NCBI GenBank assembly: GCA_033977485.1
Contig: CM066987.1
Coordinates: forward strand, 88,072,588-88,136,587
Reading direction: 5' to 3'
Source of the DNA: Hydrangea macrophylla
Lineage: Eukaryota; Streptophyta; Magnoliopsida; Cornales; Hydrangeaceae
Length of the DNA stretch: 64,000 bases
This document shows positions 22,450 through 33,394 of the stretch, piece by piece; the stretch's first letter is position 1, and each line of letters begins with the position of its first letter. The notes under the pieces are model-generated. The model was not told the DNA's origin, did not search any database, and saw only the letters and a program-made list of their open reading frames with translations. The position numbers and the translations under genes are program-made.

Positions 22450-24168
22450 CTGAATGTTAGGAGAAAATCCGCCTTCATCACCAACATTTGTTGCATCCTG
22501 GCCGTATTTCTTTTTAATCACAGCCTGAAAGTGGATTGCTTAGTTACCAAACAGCCGAACGCAAGAGTATGTTCCAACGATATAAAGAGACTAACGCAAA
22601 AGAAATTTTGCACAAGAAAGCAACGATGTCATTTCAAGATGCAGATCCAGAGGACCAGGGATTTTCTGAACTTAGAAAATAAGTATGTTGGTAACATTCT
22701 AACCCAGATGAGACGGGTACTAGTCATCTTAACACAGCTCCAAAAGCTTGGGTATCTCAAGTTGCAACTCTAACAAACACTGCATCAAATTATGCAGATT
22801 GCAAGTAAATGTCATTTATCTTCTAGTTTGGAAATCATACCATGATGGTGCCTGACATAGTTCTAGGCCCAATAGTTTATGTAATGCAAATTGATCAAAT
22901 AATTCAAATCTATTTAATTTGAAGTTTCCTTAGTTATAAACATCACAGGCTGAATTCCTGAATTCTGATACGAAGTTATGGACACAATATCCTGAAAATA
23001 TCAGCTCTATAAATGATACAATCAAATCCAAGTATGTATGATGACATCAGTTATAACATATCCAGAATGTTCCCAATATAGCAGTTTATTGAAAATACTG
23101 AACTTATAGGAATGACAAGGCAGTGTTACTTCACCAAACAAAAGGGGAGAATAAGATTATGAATCGTAGTAAACCTTCAAATGATGATATACTTCGACAC
23201 CCATCTTCATGGCTTCTTTAAAAGTAGAAACTCCAACAGGAAGAAACATGAACTCCTGCAAACGCATGTTGGATGAGATATTAAGAAAGAAAATAGGAAG
23301 GAAAATATATACCAAGAGAATTACCTGCATAGCCAGTTTATTTCCAGCATGTGATCCACCATTGATGACATTGAAAGCAGGAACTGGCAACACCAACTTC
23401 TTGTTACCAGCAAGGTTGGCAATGTGTTGCATCCAAATTCTGAATCTTTTAGTGTCCATATGAAGTATCAAACAACCTAACTTGGTGATAGATTAAAAAA
23501 TGCAGAAATGCCTCATGCAGCAATGTTGGAATGACAAAAGATTCATCCTCATAGTATTTTTTTTACAAAGGTTAATAAAGATATAATCATGCCGCTAATT
23601 TTTTGTTTGGATGGCTTTTTCTAGGCAACCATTCAGTTATAAGTGATTGCTTAAAAAGTTGACCATTTGGCATTTGGATTAGCTTTTTCACAGGTTTTTA
23701 AAAATTATGGTTCCTTTTTAAGCTAGAAAATAACTTTTTGATTGAAAAAAAGGAGCTCCAATCTATAGGTTATTAAAAAAAACTCTTATACCAAGAAATG
23801 ATTATTTAAAATCCAACCCAAACAAACGGGTTCTGAAAGAGATGCCAACCTTAGAAATTTTATTTTATCAAAGGAAATGAAATTGATATAGTACACTAGG
23901 AGAATCACAATCCATAATATACCTTGTAAAGGGGAATTTTCTGGACACTAGCACTAGCTTTGCAAACTGGACACTGCCAATATGGCATTTGCTCCAAGCT
24001 GAAAAACCAAAGTCAATAAACGGGTGAATATGATCTACACCGAGTATATGTCAACTACATGAAAGCAATGTGGTAAAATACCTTTTGCATGCACCAACCT
24101 CACTCATTTACAGTTCTGTCAAGTTGCTGAACCATAAAATTATCAATACTAGTCTGTTCAGTTGGGTC
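22450..24168 (-). pseudogene. Captured enolase gene fragment, five consecutive exons
   Basis: Minus-strand exons, each but one bounded by AG and GT: 24168-24082 (DPTEQTSIDNFMVQQLD, then TVNE and a TGA where Trp is expected), 23998-23923 (LGANAILAVS, frameshift, CKASASVQKIPLY), 23426-23325 ([27 protein letters not shown]), 23255-23175 ([24 protein letters not shown]) and 22524-22450 ([17 protein letters not shown]). The order is exactly that of enolase, the glycolytic 2-phosphoglycerate dehydratase. GDEGG contains an active-site Glu. The 23426 acceptor is AA instead of AG. Introns are retained, so this was captured as genomic DNA. The stop, the frameshift and missing ends make it a pseudogene. 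Confidence 0.93.
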
Positions 24169-24254
24169 CTGTACAAAGCAATTTAAAAGCTCACTTCAAA
24201 ACAAGGGGTCAATATTCAATATGAAATACTGAGTATCATAGTTTTAAATCCCTA

Positions 24255-24545
24255 AGAACTATCCAGATCCGCAGGAAGACGACGACTAACCAAATCTGCA
24301 GGAAGACGACTAACCAGATCTGCGGGAAGACGACTAACCAGATCTATGGGAAGACGATGAGGATGGACCGGCAGGAAGACGACGAGGACCACGGTAGAGT
24401 GGTAGCAGTGGGAAAACAATGGTGGAGTGGTGGCGGCGGGAGGACCACGGTGGAGTGGTGGCGGCGGGAAGACAATGGTTGAGTGGTGGCGACGGGAGGA
24501 CTACGGTGGAGTGGTCACGGCGGGAGGACCATGGTGGGAGCCGAT
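24255..24545. repeat. G-rich minisatellites near the CACTA right end
   Basis: First, about four units of GCAGGAAGACGACTAACCAG-like sequence (24 bp). Then units built from GTGGTGGCGGCGGGAGGACC and CACGGTGGAGTGG. Open frames across it are repeat translations only. Confidence 0.85.
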
Positions 24546-24547
24546 CC

Positions 24548-24549
<2 letters not shown>

Positions 24550-24608
<59 letters not shown>

Positions 24609-24678
24609 ACACACAAACAGATCCTATGTAATGGTAATTGGGCTCTCTCTCTCACTCTCTCTCTCTCTCTCTCCCTCA

Positions 24679-24718
<40 letters not shown>
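24550..24718. repeat. (CT)n(CA)n compound microsatellites, duplicated
   Basis: (CT)n followed by (AC)n at 24550-24616, then an ACAGATCCTATGTAATGGTA spacer, then again (CT)n and (CA)n at about 24643-24718 followed by a near-copy of the spacer. The whole compound unit is duplicated. Confidence 0.95.
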
Positions 24719-24814
24719 AAAACAGATTCTATGTAATGGTAATTGGGTTTGCTGCCCAAGATCCCCCTCTTTGTTATTAGTTTTTTTTTTCTTTTCTTTT
24801 AAATAATTAATTTA

Positions 24815-24975
24815 GGTAAAACTTTGTAATGGTAATTTACCATTGGTATTTATTTTGTTATTGTTAGAAAATTCTAAAATAGCTAGAGTTGAAAATTACT
24901 AATGGAATTTATAAATTTCTAACAGAAATTTGTAACGGTAAATTACCGTTAGAAAACCAAAAACCTCTGTGTTAG
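24815..24975. repeat. CACTA right subterminal repeats
   Basis: Motifs GTAATGGTAATTTACCATTG and GTAACGGTAAATTACCGTTA plus TTTCTAACAG variants match the left-end array in inverted layout. Confidence 0.8.
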
Positions 24976-24998
24976 AAAATTGGCTGAATGGTGTAGTG

Positions 24999-26744
24999 AC
25001 TTTAACTTAGATCTTGTTACAGTTATTCTCTTTCAGACAAGTGGGTTCCACAACTTAAAAAAAAAAATTGAAAAAATAGTTCGTAAACAGTATAATCTAT
25101 TTTTGTGAGAGGAAACAACACCAACAGGACCTAAGTAAATATATAAAAGTGTAATCATTTTGGGAATAAAAATTTATAATAAAATCCAAAACAATTTATT
25201 TGCTTTAAATTTAACAATTAGTTTGAGTTGGGTACATATACTTAGAGTTTTCAGTAAATTTTAACTAAAATTTTCAATTAAGTGATGAGGATACACGATC
25301 TAAACACACAAAAAAAAACAAAAAAAAGAAATTGTCTTTTATGTAGTAATTGGTTTCTCAAGCATAACCCTTTATAAGTTTTTTTCCTTGTTCATTAACC
25401 TCCTACATTATGGTATGTGTAGGCTTTAAAATGGAGTATATAACGCAAGACTAATTAATATTACCCACATAGTAGTTTTCTTCTTTCATCTTTCTTTTCT
25501 TTCTTTATTTTATTTTTTCTTGTGAGATAGGACATGTAGTAGTTGTACTAAGAAATACATGTATGGATTAAATGATCTCAACATTAGGTCCTACAAGGAG
25601 CTATACTGGAATACACATATATATATATATATATTTACATGTAAAACGGCACATCACACTTTAATAAATTAAGGCAAAATAAATTCGTATAAAAAGGTCT
25701 ACCAACCAGAAGCATGAAAATTTCATCCCTCCAACCCAACTTGCCTTTATTTAGGTTTCGAGGTTGAGTGCACCGAAATGAGACCAAAATCACTCTCAAT
25801 CATAAGAACTAAAAACAATTTATCTCTTTCTATCTTAACAAAACGTTATCATAATCTTAACACTATTCCACATCACACTAGGCCCTACAAATAACATTAA
25901 TCATGCAAATGAACGATTAATTTAGGTTTTTTCTAGCATGTAAATGTTTCATAAGCTAGTTTGTCTACGACATTTGTTTTTCTGGCGACATATATAAATA
26001 ATAATAAAAAAAAAAGGACCGGTTCGTTCATGGAGAACTATACCACTGGCATGATGAATTTTTAAAAGGGACAATACTAAGATGCAATTGTAAATTTCCA
26101 AAAAAGATACATATATAATGTGGTAAGAAGTTTGAATTAATTTTTTATAGAATACGTGGCTGAAATAATGATGTTGAGATACCTACTGGTGAAATGAAGT
26201 GTAGTACAAGAATCTTGAGAGAGAGAAAAAAAAAAAGCAACAAAAAAAAAAAAACCGTAGGCATTCAATTAAGTACAAGATGAAAGAACAAATAACTAAC
26301 TTCCCCATTGTACAAGACAACATGAAATAATCACCTGTTAGAAAAATATATATATTAATATTGGAAGCAATTAAACAAACAGATCCTTAACTTACAATTG
26401 ATGAAAACAGAAAGAAAAGAAATTAAAATTAGAAACAGAATTACAACAAATAAAAATTGGAAAAAAAAAAATTGGAAAAAGAAATACAAATCGAGGTATG
26501 TGATTTACACACTTTCCTTAAAACAGATTTGCCGTCTCACCATAAGTGCTTTAGGATTTTTCAGGCATCTGTCTCCCAAGATACAATGGCAACAATGGTT
26601 GACAAACACAGTGTACATCTGTTCCAGCAAACCAACTATGCTTAAAACTCTCTCAGGAACGAAAATTGGAAGGAAGGAAAGTGAATTCTCATTTTGTGGC
26701 TATGTAATTGTTGAATAAGCTCAGAATATATAAGACTAACGGGT
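24999..26744. other. AT-rich intergenic sequence
   Basis: After the ACT duplication I see no gene. There are homopolymer A runs, an (AT)n run at about 25614-25634 and pyrimidine-rich stretches near 25480-25520. A Lys/Asn-rich frame at 26398-26718 reflects A-rich composition and has no recognisable domain. Confidence 0.6.
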
Positions 26745-26912
26745 GAGAGGATTCATTGAATATTCATATGTATTCATTGGATGTACAATTTGTTGGATGT
26801 ACACTATGCATATGTATTCATTGGATATACAACTATACATATGTATTCATTGGATGTATACTATACATATGTATTTATTGGATGCACATTATACATATGT
26901 AATCATTGTGGG
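26745..26912. repeat. About 31-bp tandem repeat (TATTCATTGGATG-type)
   Basis: Five to six units with core CATATGTATTCATTGGATGTA. Units vary at a few positions. Frames across it give Tyr/Met/Ile-rich repeats and are not a gene. Confidence 0.88.
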
Positions 26913-27938
26913 ACAAAGTAAGTTATGTTATGTCAACAACCCTTTGTATGGAGCAACCTTCGAGCATTAATTTCTCATTCACTCAACAATGATTTTGGAC
27001 ATGTAAATATCCAAAGTTCATCTCCTCATGGAGGAGACACACAAATCCACAAATACCACATTCAAACTCTAAATGGATCCCACTTTTATTTGACCTCAAA
27101 CATGGCCAAATTTAATTTTATCCAACAATCCCCCACATGAATGAAATTAATTGAAAATAATGTGAGACACCAGGGACTCGAAAAGAGAGGGCACAACGGA
27201 TCATACCTGCAAAGAGATATGTAGCTTTTGGCTTTGAACCTTCCCTTGTGATAGTCTATCTAATTTATTGGCAGACCAGTGAACGTGAAATCTTGAACTG
27301 ATTGTCGTTAGTGTAAACAACCAACAAACCTCACACATGAGCTTTCTTTAACATAGTTTAGTTCTTACACTTGAATATATTTTGGCCTTGAACACTAACC
27401 TGGTTCAGTGAATGTTTATCCTAGATGATTTCTAATCTAGGTTATATTCACAACGGTTTTTGAACGATCAAGGTGTGACCCATCAGCTCGTGCGCATTAA
27501 ATGCCCATGACATCCCACTCATTCCACTCCCAACTGTTTTGGTTTAAGTCCAACTGATCCAATTCGCTCTTAACTGCCTCGGTTCACTAATAGTAACTTC
27601 ATTCTAGGCTGTATACCGGACAAGGACAAATGCGCATACCCTTATGTGGCCTAGTTACTCATGGGGTAAGCAGATGATTTCCCAGCAAGCGCTAACGCTG
27701 TGTAGCCCAAGGCTTGGAAATTGGGGGGGTGGAGGGGTCAACTGATACACCCGTAAGAATTAAGGTACCCATTGTACCCTACCTGGAAGTCAGTGGGTAG
27801 TGCTCAAGTAGGGTCCTTCCAACGAAAGATCCTAATGCAACTCGGCCAATCCAGTAACGAGACCATCATGGTGTTGGCATAGTGACCTCTTGATCAGTCA
27901 ACAAGTAGTGATTTTTGAAGGTAATACCTAGTTTCTTC
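26913..27938. other. Unassigned non-coding sequence, possibly a transposon fragment
   Basis: No coding region recognised. The stretch ATCCAACAATCCCCCACATG (near 27118) resembles the LTR edge and leader of some plant retrotransposons, but I find no paired LTR or target duplication. A G-run (seven Gs) occurs near 27725. Confidence 0.4.
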
Positions 27939-28297
27939 TGTAATACCTTGTTTTTTTTAATGTATAATAATGAATAAGATAATGCATTTCTTTCTTAATG
28001 TATGTATGAGCTTTACCTTACCTTTGATGTATTTTGTGTCCCAATTGATTGGACCTTTTTACCAATCGATTGCTTTATTTTGAGCCTAATCGATTGGATC
28101 TTTAACTAATTGATTGAACATTTATTACCCACCACCAATCCATTGGATGTATACTAACCTATTGGAGCATTTAATAACAAAACCCAATCGATTTTCCCTT
28201 AGTCCCATTCCATTGGTGTATTAACTACCTACCCCAATCGATTGATAGTTGGTGTTTTGATCCCTTTGCTCTGGTTAGGAAGAGGCCACGTGAACAC

Positions 28298-28768
28298 TAG
28301 GGGTGGGCATACTTCGGGCCAACCCGAAAAACCGAACCGAAACTGAAAATTTTCAAATTTTGGTTTGGATAATAACCGAACCGAAATTATATCACTTCAA
28401 AATCGAACTTTTTTAATTAGTATGGTTCCGTTTTTGAAAGTAAAAAAATTTTCGATTCGAAACCGAATAACCGAAATTTTAAGAATGTATAAAGACTTGT
28501 TAGATAAATTAGGGTCATATGATTCATATTGTTAATGAAAAATAACAAATAAAAAACAGAATCTCAAAGTGGTGAATCTTTACTAATTTACTATACTTAA
28601 TTTTACCCCAAAAAAAAAAACAAAAAAATGATTTCGGTTGAGTTTCAACCCGAATTATTTCGAAGTTTATTTCAGTTCGATTTTCGGTACCAAATTTTCC
28701 AACCCGAAACCAACAACCCAAACTGAAATTTTCGATTCAAAACCGAACCGACCGAATGCCCACCCCTA
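28298..28768. mobile_element. hAT-like MITE, 471 bp
   Basis: Perfect terminal inverted repeats TAGGGGTGGGCAT / ATGCCCACCCCTA. The flanking octamers GTGAACAC (28290-28297) and ATGAACAC (28769-28776) match at 7 of 8, fitting the 8-bp duplication of hAT elements. The interior is mostly CCGAACCGAAA-type repeats in both orientations with an AT-rich centre and no transposase. Confidence 0.85.
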
Positions 28769-28831
28769 ATGAACACTCTTTTAACTATATACATTGGATA
28801 TTTTTCTTCTCTTTTTTCTTTCTAGAATCTT

Positions 28832-28834
<3 letters not shown>

Positions 28835-28883
<49 letters not shown>

Positions 28884-29028
28884 CATTGTTGATTTTATAT
28901 ATATATACACATGCATACACTCACACACTCATATTGTGAAAAAAAAAAAGAAAAAAAAGACGAGAAGAAGAAGGAAAAGAAAAAAAACATAGAAAGAGAA
29001 GAAAGAAGAGAAGAAGACAGAAGAGGAA

Positions 29029-29069
<41 letters not shown>
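28835..29069. repeat. (GA)n and purine-rich low-complexity runs
   Basis: (GA)n at 28835-28883 and 29032-29069 with an A/G-rich stretch (28938-29031) between. Lys/Glu/Arg-rich frames through this region are artefacts. Confidence 0.93.
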
Positions 29070-29072
<3 letters not shown>

Positions 29073-30863
29073 CCATTTAAGCCAATCTTCCAATCATACA
29101 CTAAACACCCGCTACACACCTAAGGTGAGTTCTGAATTCACTGGGTAGCAATATATTGATGTTAGAGCATGTTCAAAAGAAGGAAAGGCGTTCAATATGT
29201 CATTCTCCCATTTCGCATTTCTGGACAGACGAAATCCCAATCGATTAGGACTTTTCCCAATCGATTGCCATCGTTGCTGACCTAATTGATTGCCAAAATT
29301 TACAATTGATTGGCATTGATTGTGATCCAATCGATTGAAATTTTTTCCAATCGATTGTTATTGCATTTATCCCAATCAGTTGTACCTCTATCTCAATTGA
29401 TTGGCAATTACAGACTTCTGTTAATTCCTGTTAGTTGATATTATAACTGCTTAGTTGTTTAAATACTATTTTGTAATCCTCGCATGAAATACTGTTGTAA
29501 TCAGAGATAATGTGATGCCGAATTATAGTAATGTTAAAGATAACATTTTTTAACGTTAGATAACTTAATAGACAAGAACCGGTTGAATAGCGTACTATTC
29601 ATTTAATGTAGTTAGACCATATGAGATTGTCTTATATCAATGATAGAGTGGAACTTAAGTAGGGTTGAGATCCAAAACTCGTGTGTGCATGGGCTTTGGT
29701 CATTCATATGTCCATAAAAGTAGTGGACTGGTAATATGTCCAAAAAAAGTGGTGGACCGGACAAAGTATCCCTAGGGTAGATTAATGGTCCATTACTATC
29801 TCCTTAAAGTAGTGAACTATGTTAGAGTTTGATGGGTATGCCCTCAAACCAGTTAGCTTACGATTACTATTTATAGGCATTTGATTAGTTTATTTACGGA
29901 TATCAGTTACATTTAATTATGTATGTTTTCATGAGATGAATAAGTAGCAGGTTTGAATCCTTAAATAGTTTATGGAACTCATATATACGAATGTGATTTG
30001 TGTATGAGGCGATATGAGTATTCTAGATGAATGATTAGAACTTTCACAGTCGATGATAAGATTAGATTACTTATTAGGTTTTGACTGTATCACATTAACT
30101 TCTATATGATAGAATGAAGAATCTCATTCATTGGAATGTTTGATTCCAAGTTTAATGTTGTAGTGTATTATTGACGAACTTGAGTATGTTCTATTAACAT
30201 AATACTATCCATTAGTTAGACACTCAAACTTGTGTGAGACACTTGTCCTTAATCCTAAGATGGTAGTGGACACAAGCTAGAAGCTTAGGTTGCTTTGAGT
30301 TGCCAATCAGTGAGGTCTTCTAGATCAACACTTAGGTTTCTTGGGAGACCAAGTTTATAGTATTGGGAACACTTACTGTCAAGATGGAATCTACCCTCTT
30401 GTGTAAAGTGATTCGCTGTAAAGAGTAAAGTATTCCCTTGAGAATGTCACTTGGTTGGTTACTGAGAACTGCAGTTTTGTCCTCAAGTATGTTGATGACA
30501 TGTTCAGAAATTTATGAGTAAGTGAATGAGACTTAAGGATTATAAGCGGTAATTATAATCGGGGTGACAGTATATATATTATATCCCAAATATAATTACG
30601 AATACTGTTGGTACAGGGGCATTAATGTCGGTACATGTCTAGGTACTACTAATATATGTGTGGTTTGATTCTTATGCACTGGAGTACAATCATTATTATA
30701 TAGTGGAATTAATGATGATTGATTAATCATTGATTCCCTAGTTAAGAGTTTAATTTGAAGGAGTTAATGATTAATCGAAGCTAGTAATTAAGATCCTAGA
30801 GGTCCCACTCCTAGCTCATTGGGTGATTGAATGCTAAAAGGAACAAAATGGGAAAAAGAGTAC

Positions 30864-30985
30864 GAGAAACCGGTTTGTGGGACAAACCAGTTATTGCGTA
30901 CAGGTTCTAGAAACTGGTTTGTAGGATAAACCTGTTATTGGGGACAAGTTCCTAAAACCAGCTTGTGGGACAAGCTGGTTCGTGG
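30864..30985. repeat. Hairpin-motif array in the copia LTR
   Basis: Three units of a self-complementary motif, AACCGGTTTGT-GGG-ACAAACCAGTT and variants (GGTTTGT / ACAAACC stems, then CAGCTTGT / ACAAGCTG). The same design recurs in the leader at 31844-32008. Confidence 0.85.
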
Positions 30986-31004
30986 AATGTCGATTTAGAA
31001 ATTC

Positions 31005-31012
31005 TATAAATA
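31005..31012 (+). promoter_or_regulatory. TATA box of the copia LTR promoter
   Basis: TATAAATA lies in the LTR shortly upstream of ACTTACGGG. It is a good match to the plant TATA consensus and is placed where the U3/R border is expected. Confidence 0.55.
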
Positions 31013-31209
31013 GAAGACTTACGGGTAGAATGAAAAGTGATGCAAGTTCTAAGCCCTAGACGTTTCAGATCAGCCTCTAAGCCCTAGAGACATTCCCATA
31101 TAATTCCTTTGGGGTTTTCTACAAAACCCTAGTGTTCAGTAACATCCGGAAGCTATAGGAGTGAAGATTTTTAGAGTTCAGAGGAGGATCTTCATCAACA
31201 ACACAATCA

Positions 31210-31628
31210 GAGAGAAGAGTTCTCGACACAATCCAACCAATCTATTGTTGTTATGGATATATATACGTATATTAATAGTAGTATATATATGTATATATTG
31301 CATACAACTAAACGAGAAATAGATCTTAAATGTTTTAAACTGCATCTATACATATTTCGCTGCGCACTGGATCTAGTTTTCTAACAACTGGTATCAGAGC
31401 CACCTCGTTTAAGTTATTTATAATATGGAGAGAAGAGTTCTCGACACGATCCAACCGATCTATTTTTATTATGGATATATATACGTATATTAATAGTAGT
31501 ATATATATGTATTATATTGCATACAACTAAACGAGAAGTAGATCTTAAATGTTTTGAATTGCATCTATACATCCAGTTTTCTAACAATTGGTATCAGAAC
31601 CACCTCGTTTAAGTTATATATAATATGG
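31210..31628 (+). repeat. Tandem duplication of the LTR end plus primer site
   Basis: Unit 1 (31210-31427) and unit 2 (31428-31628) start with GAGAGAAGAGTTCTCGACAC and end at TAATATGG. Each contains the LTR 3' end and a primer-binding site. Unit 2 lacks about 20 bp near CGCTGCGCACTGG and has a few substitutions. Confidence 0.92.
31389..31401 (+). other. Primer-binding site (initiator tRNA-Met), copia
   Basis: TGGTATCAGAGCC, an exact match to the initiator-Met primer site, two bases after the LTR end TCTAACA. A second copy with one mismatch (TGGTATCAGAACC) is at 31589-31601 in the duplicated unit. Confidence 0.95.
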
Positions 31629-31843
31629 ATTATGGAAACATGATGATCTAGGGTTTCAGAATTTTAAATCTTATATAAGACGATTCATTAATCGCCTTAA
31701 AACTAATTGGTGTTTTTCAAAAATATCGATTTTCATTATGTCTTTTGATCTAATCAGTTTCTGGCCTGATTAGACAATTTAAAAAAAATTTCATGCGATT
31801 AAAATTTGTAATCCTGAAGCTATTCAAATCAGATCTAAACAGG

Positions 31844-32008
31844 CACCAGAAACCAGTTTGTAGGACAAACCGATTACTGGGTAAGCTTCCAGAAACCAGT
31901 TTGTCAGACAAACCGATCACTGGGGTGGTTCCAGAAATTGGTTTGTGGGACAAACCGGTTACTGGGAAGGGATCCAGAAATCGGTTTGTACCACAAACCG
32001 ATTTGTGG
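31844..32008. repeat. Hairpin-motif tandem repeat in the copia leader
   Basis: Three and a half units of about 45-55 bp: CCAGAAACCAGTTTGT, short loop, ACAAACCGATTACTGGG and variants. Stem halves within each unit are complementary. Homologous in design to the LTR array at 30864-30985. Confidence 0.88.
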
Positions 32009-33394
32009 GTAGCAGATTCTGTTTTATGCAGAATCTATGTTTTTGTTTTAAAAACTGCTTAAATTTTATTTTATAAAATGTAGAAACTATTTTACAACTT
32101 GTTAAGAGGATTTAAAAGTGTGTAATAGTATTGCTAATAAATCCTAGGTATTGTTTGACAATATCCATCATCATGGAAGTAAGCATAAATTTTATTTATG
32201 TATACTTGTAATTCTGTAATATTCATACGAGCACTAGCTGTGATGAAGTGCATGTTATATTAGATATAGGATATGTAATTGAATGTATGGCATTTATAAT
32301 TAATATATGTCGTCTAACCTTCGCAACAGGAAGCCTTATCTCTCATGACAAGTTAGTTTAAATCGTTTTAAATTTTGTTGTGGTTTTATGGCACTGGTAA
32401 AGGGCATTATGGTCTCAATCCTGCAAAAAGGAAGACCACAATGGTTTCCCTAGCTAATTGTTCTTTACTTTTCCTAGAATGTTTGTAAGCCCCTTTGGAG
32501 ATAGAGGATTATGTATTGTAACTTTTGGAGGACTCGAAAAAGGAGCCATGGAGATGGAGCCCTAGAGACCGAAGCCTTGAAGATGGATCTATGAAGATAG
32601 AGCCATGAGAGAGAAGGGCTTGAATGAATGTTTTACTTATGCTTATATATGTTTGATATGTTGTGATTGCATGAGTAGCATAATGCCTTCAAAAAAATTT
32701 TTTTTCCTTAAGTGATAAAATGAATAAAATAGTTTTGCAAAATTATCAGGTTTTTTGAAAGAAAAAATTATTTCGACACATCCAATGAATGTGAGATATT
32801 TATGGATAATGAAAAGGGAAACTTTTTCAAAATGAATTCCTAAATTTCAAAAATTCTAGTAGGTGAGACTCTTATAAAAGTTAAAACCTCACGGTCTTCC
32901 ATCAATGATTCATTGTAAACTGAATGGGATACTGTGAGTGATAGATTCATCTTTGATCACTCCCTTCGGACAGTAGTCCATTAACTGGTTACTAGATACG
33001 AATTCCCAATGGAGGAAATTAATGAGACACATTAGAGAGTGACCTTCCCTCGGAGGTGCTACTTGATGCGGTTGTCATTAGATTTCTTTTGATGATACAC
33101 TAGACTATTGTTTTTAGTAAGAGACTCCCCTCAGAGTTTTATTAAAAATTATTAGAGACTTGAGGATCAGAAGTCATAGACTATTTTACAAGAGTTGCAT
33201 GGATAATAGTTATGATGGGTTCCTGCTAATTAAGTCATGAAGTCTTGACCTCCCCTCGGAGGGTTGACTTCATAATTTAATATTCTGAAGACATAATATA
33301 TTTTGTTTCATAGGAATTCCTATGTAATGCATGTATGTCATTTTTAGATATCCACACTTATTCTATTCTGCATGTTTTAATTTCAAATAGCATA
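32009..33394 (+). other. Copia untranslated leader
   Basis: No ORF is recognised. Palindromic CCCTCGGAGG-type motifs recur (33047, 33248, and the variant CCCCTCAGAG at 33126), so structured RNA is plausible. Confidence 0.6.

Larger units (their letters stand above)
14659..24998. mobile_element. CACTA (En/Spm) transposon carrying captured gene fragments
   Basis: The left end is CACTACATCA (14659) and the right end reads inward as CACTACACCA (24998). The flanking trinucleotide ACT is duplicated (14656-14658 and 24999-25001), the 3-bp duplication expected of CACTA elements. Subterminal regions on both sides carry TAACGGTAAATTACCGTTA-type repeats in both orientations, the presumed transposase-binding array. 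No transposase is recognisable, so it is inferred to be non-autonomous. Length is 10,340 bp, or about 7.1 kb without the solo LTR inside it. Cargo on the minus strand: WDR11-like exons (16264-16870) and five enolase exons (22450-24168). Confidence 0.93.
28045..29410. repeat. CAATCGATTG palindrome arrays (two blocks)
   Basis: The 10-bp palindrome CAATCGATTG and near-variants (CAATTGATTG, CAATCCATTG) occur about nine times at 28045-28245 and about ten times at 29235-29405, spaced roughly 15-30 bp. The blocks flank a MITE and purine-rich runs. Confidence 0.85.
27939..29819 (+). mobile_element. LTR fragment starting TGTAATACC, interrupted by the copia element
   Basis: The start TGTAATACC is the same start as the solo LTR at 19032 and the chromovirus LTRs. 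It contains CAATCGATTG arrays, purine microsatellites and, near its right part, GTGGACTGG / GTGGACCGG sub-repeats (29715-29765). No LTR end is reached before the copia insertion at 29820. Its remainder would lie beyond the nested insertions, outside the window. Whether it is a solo LTR or part of a full element cannot be seen. Confidence 0.65.
29820..31386 (+). repeat. Copia 5' LTR
   Basis: 1567 bp, TGTTAGAGTTTG to TTCTAACA. Its first part aligns with 37363-38252. It contains a TATA box (31005) and a hairpin-motif array (30864-30985). Confidence 0.92.

Noticed and set aside
22441..22773. Plus-strand 110-codon frame
   Set aside because: It lies opposite the enolase exon 22450-22524 and flanking intron and has no family similarity; shadow.
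24419..24806. Three overlapping plus-strand frames of 70-117 codons
   Set aside because: They run through G-rich minisatellites and (CT)n(CA)n; all three frames are open only because of the repeat.
26398..26718. 106-codon Lys-rich frame
   Set aside because: A-rich composition, no domain and no flanking gene signals.
28756..29123. Arg/Glu/Lys-rich and Ser/Leu-rich frames
   Set aside because: Low-complexity purine tract, no gene structure.
31793..32062. Plus-strand 89-codon frame
   Set aside because: It translates the hairpin tandem repeat in the copia leader.
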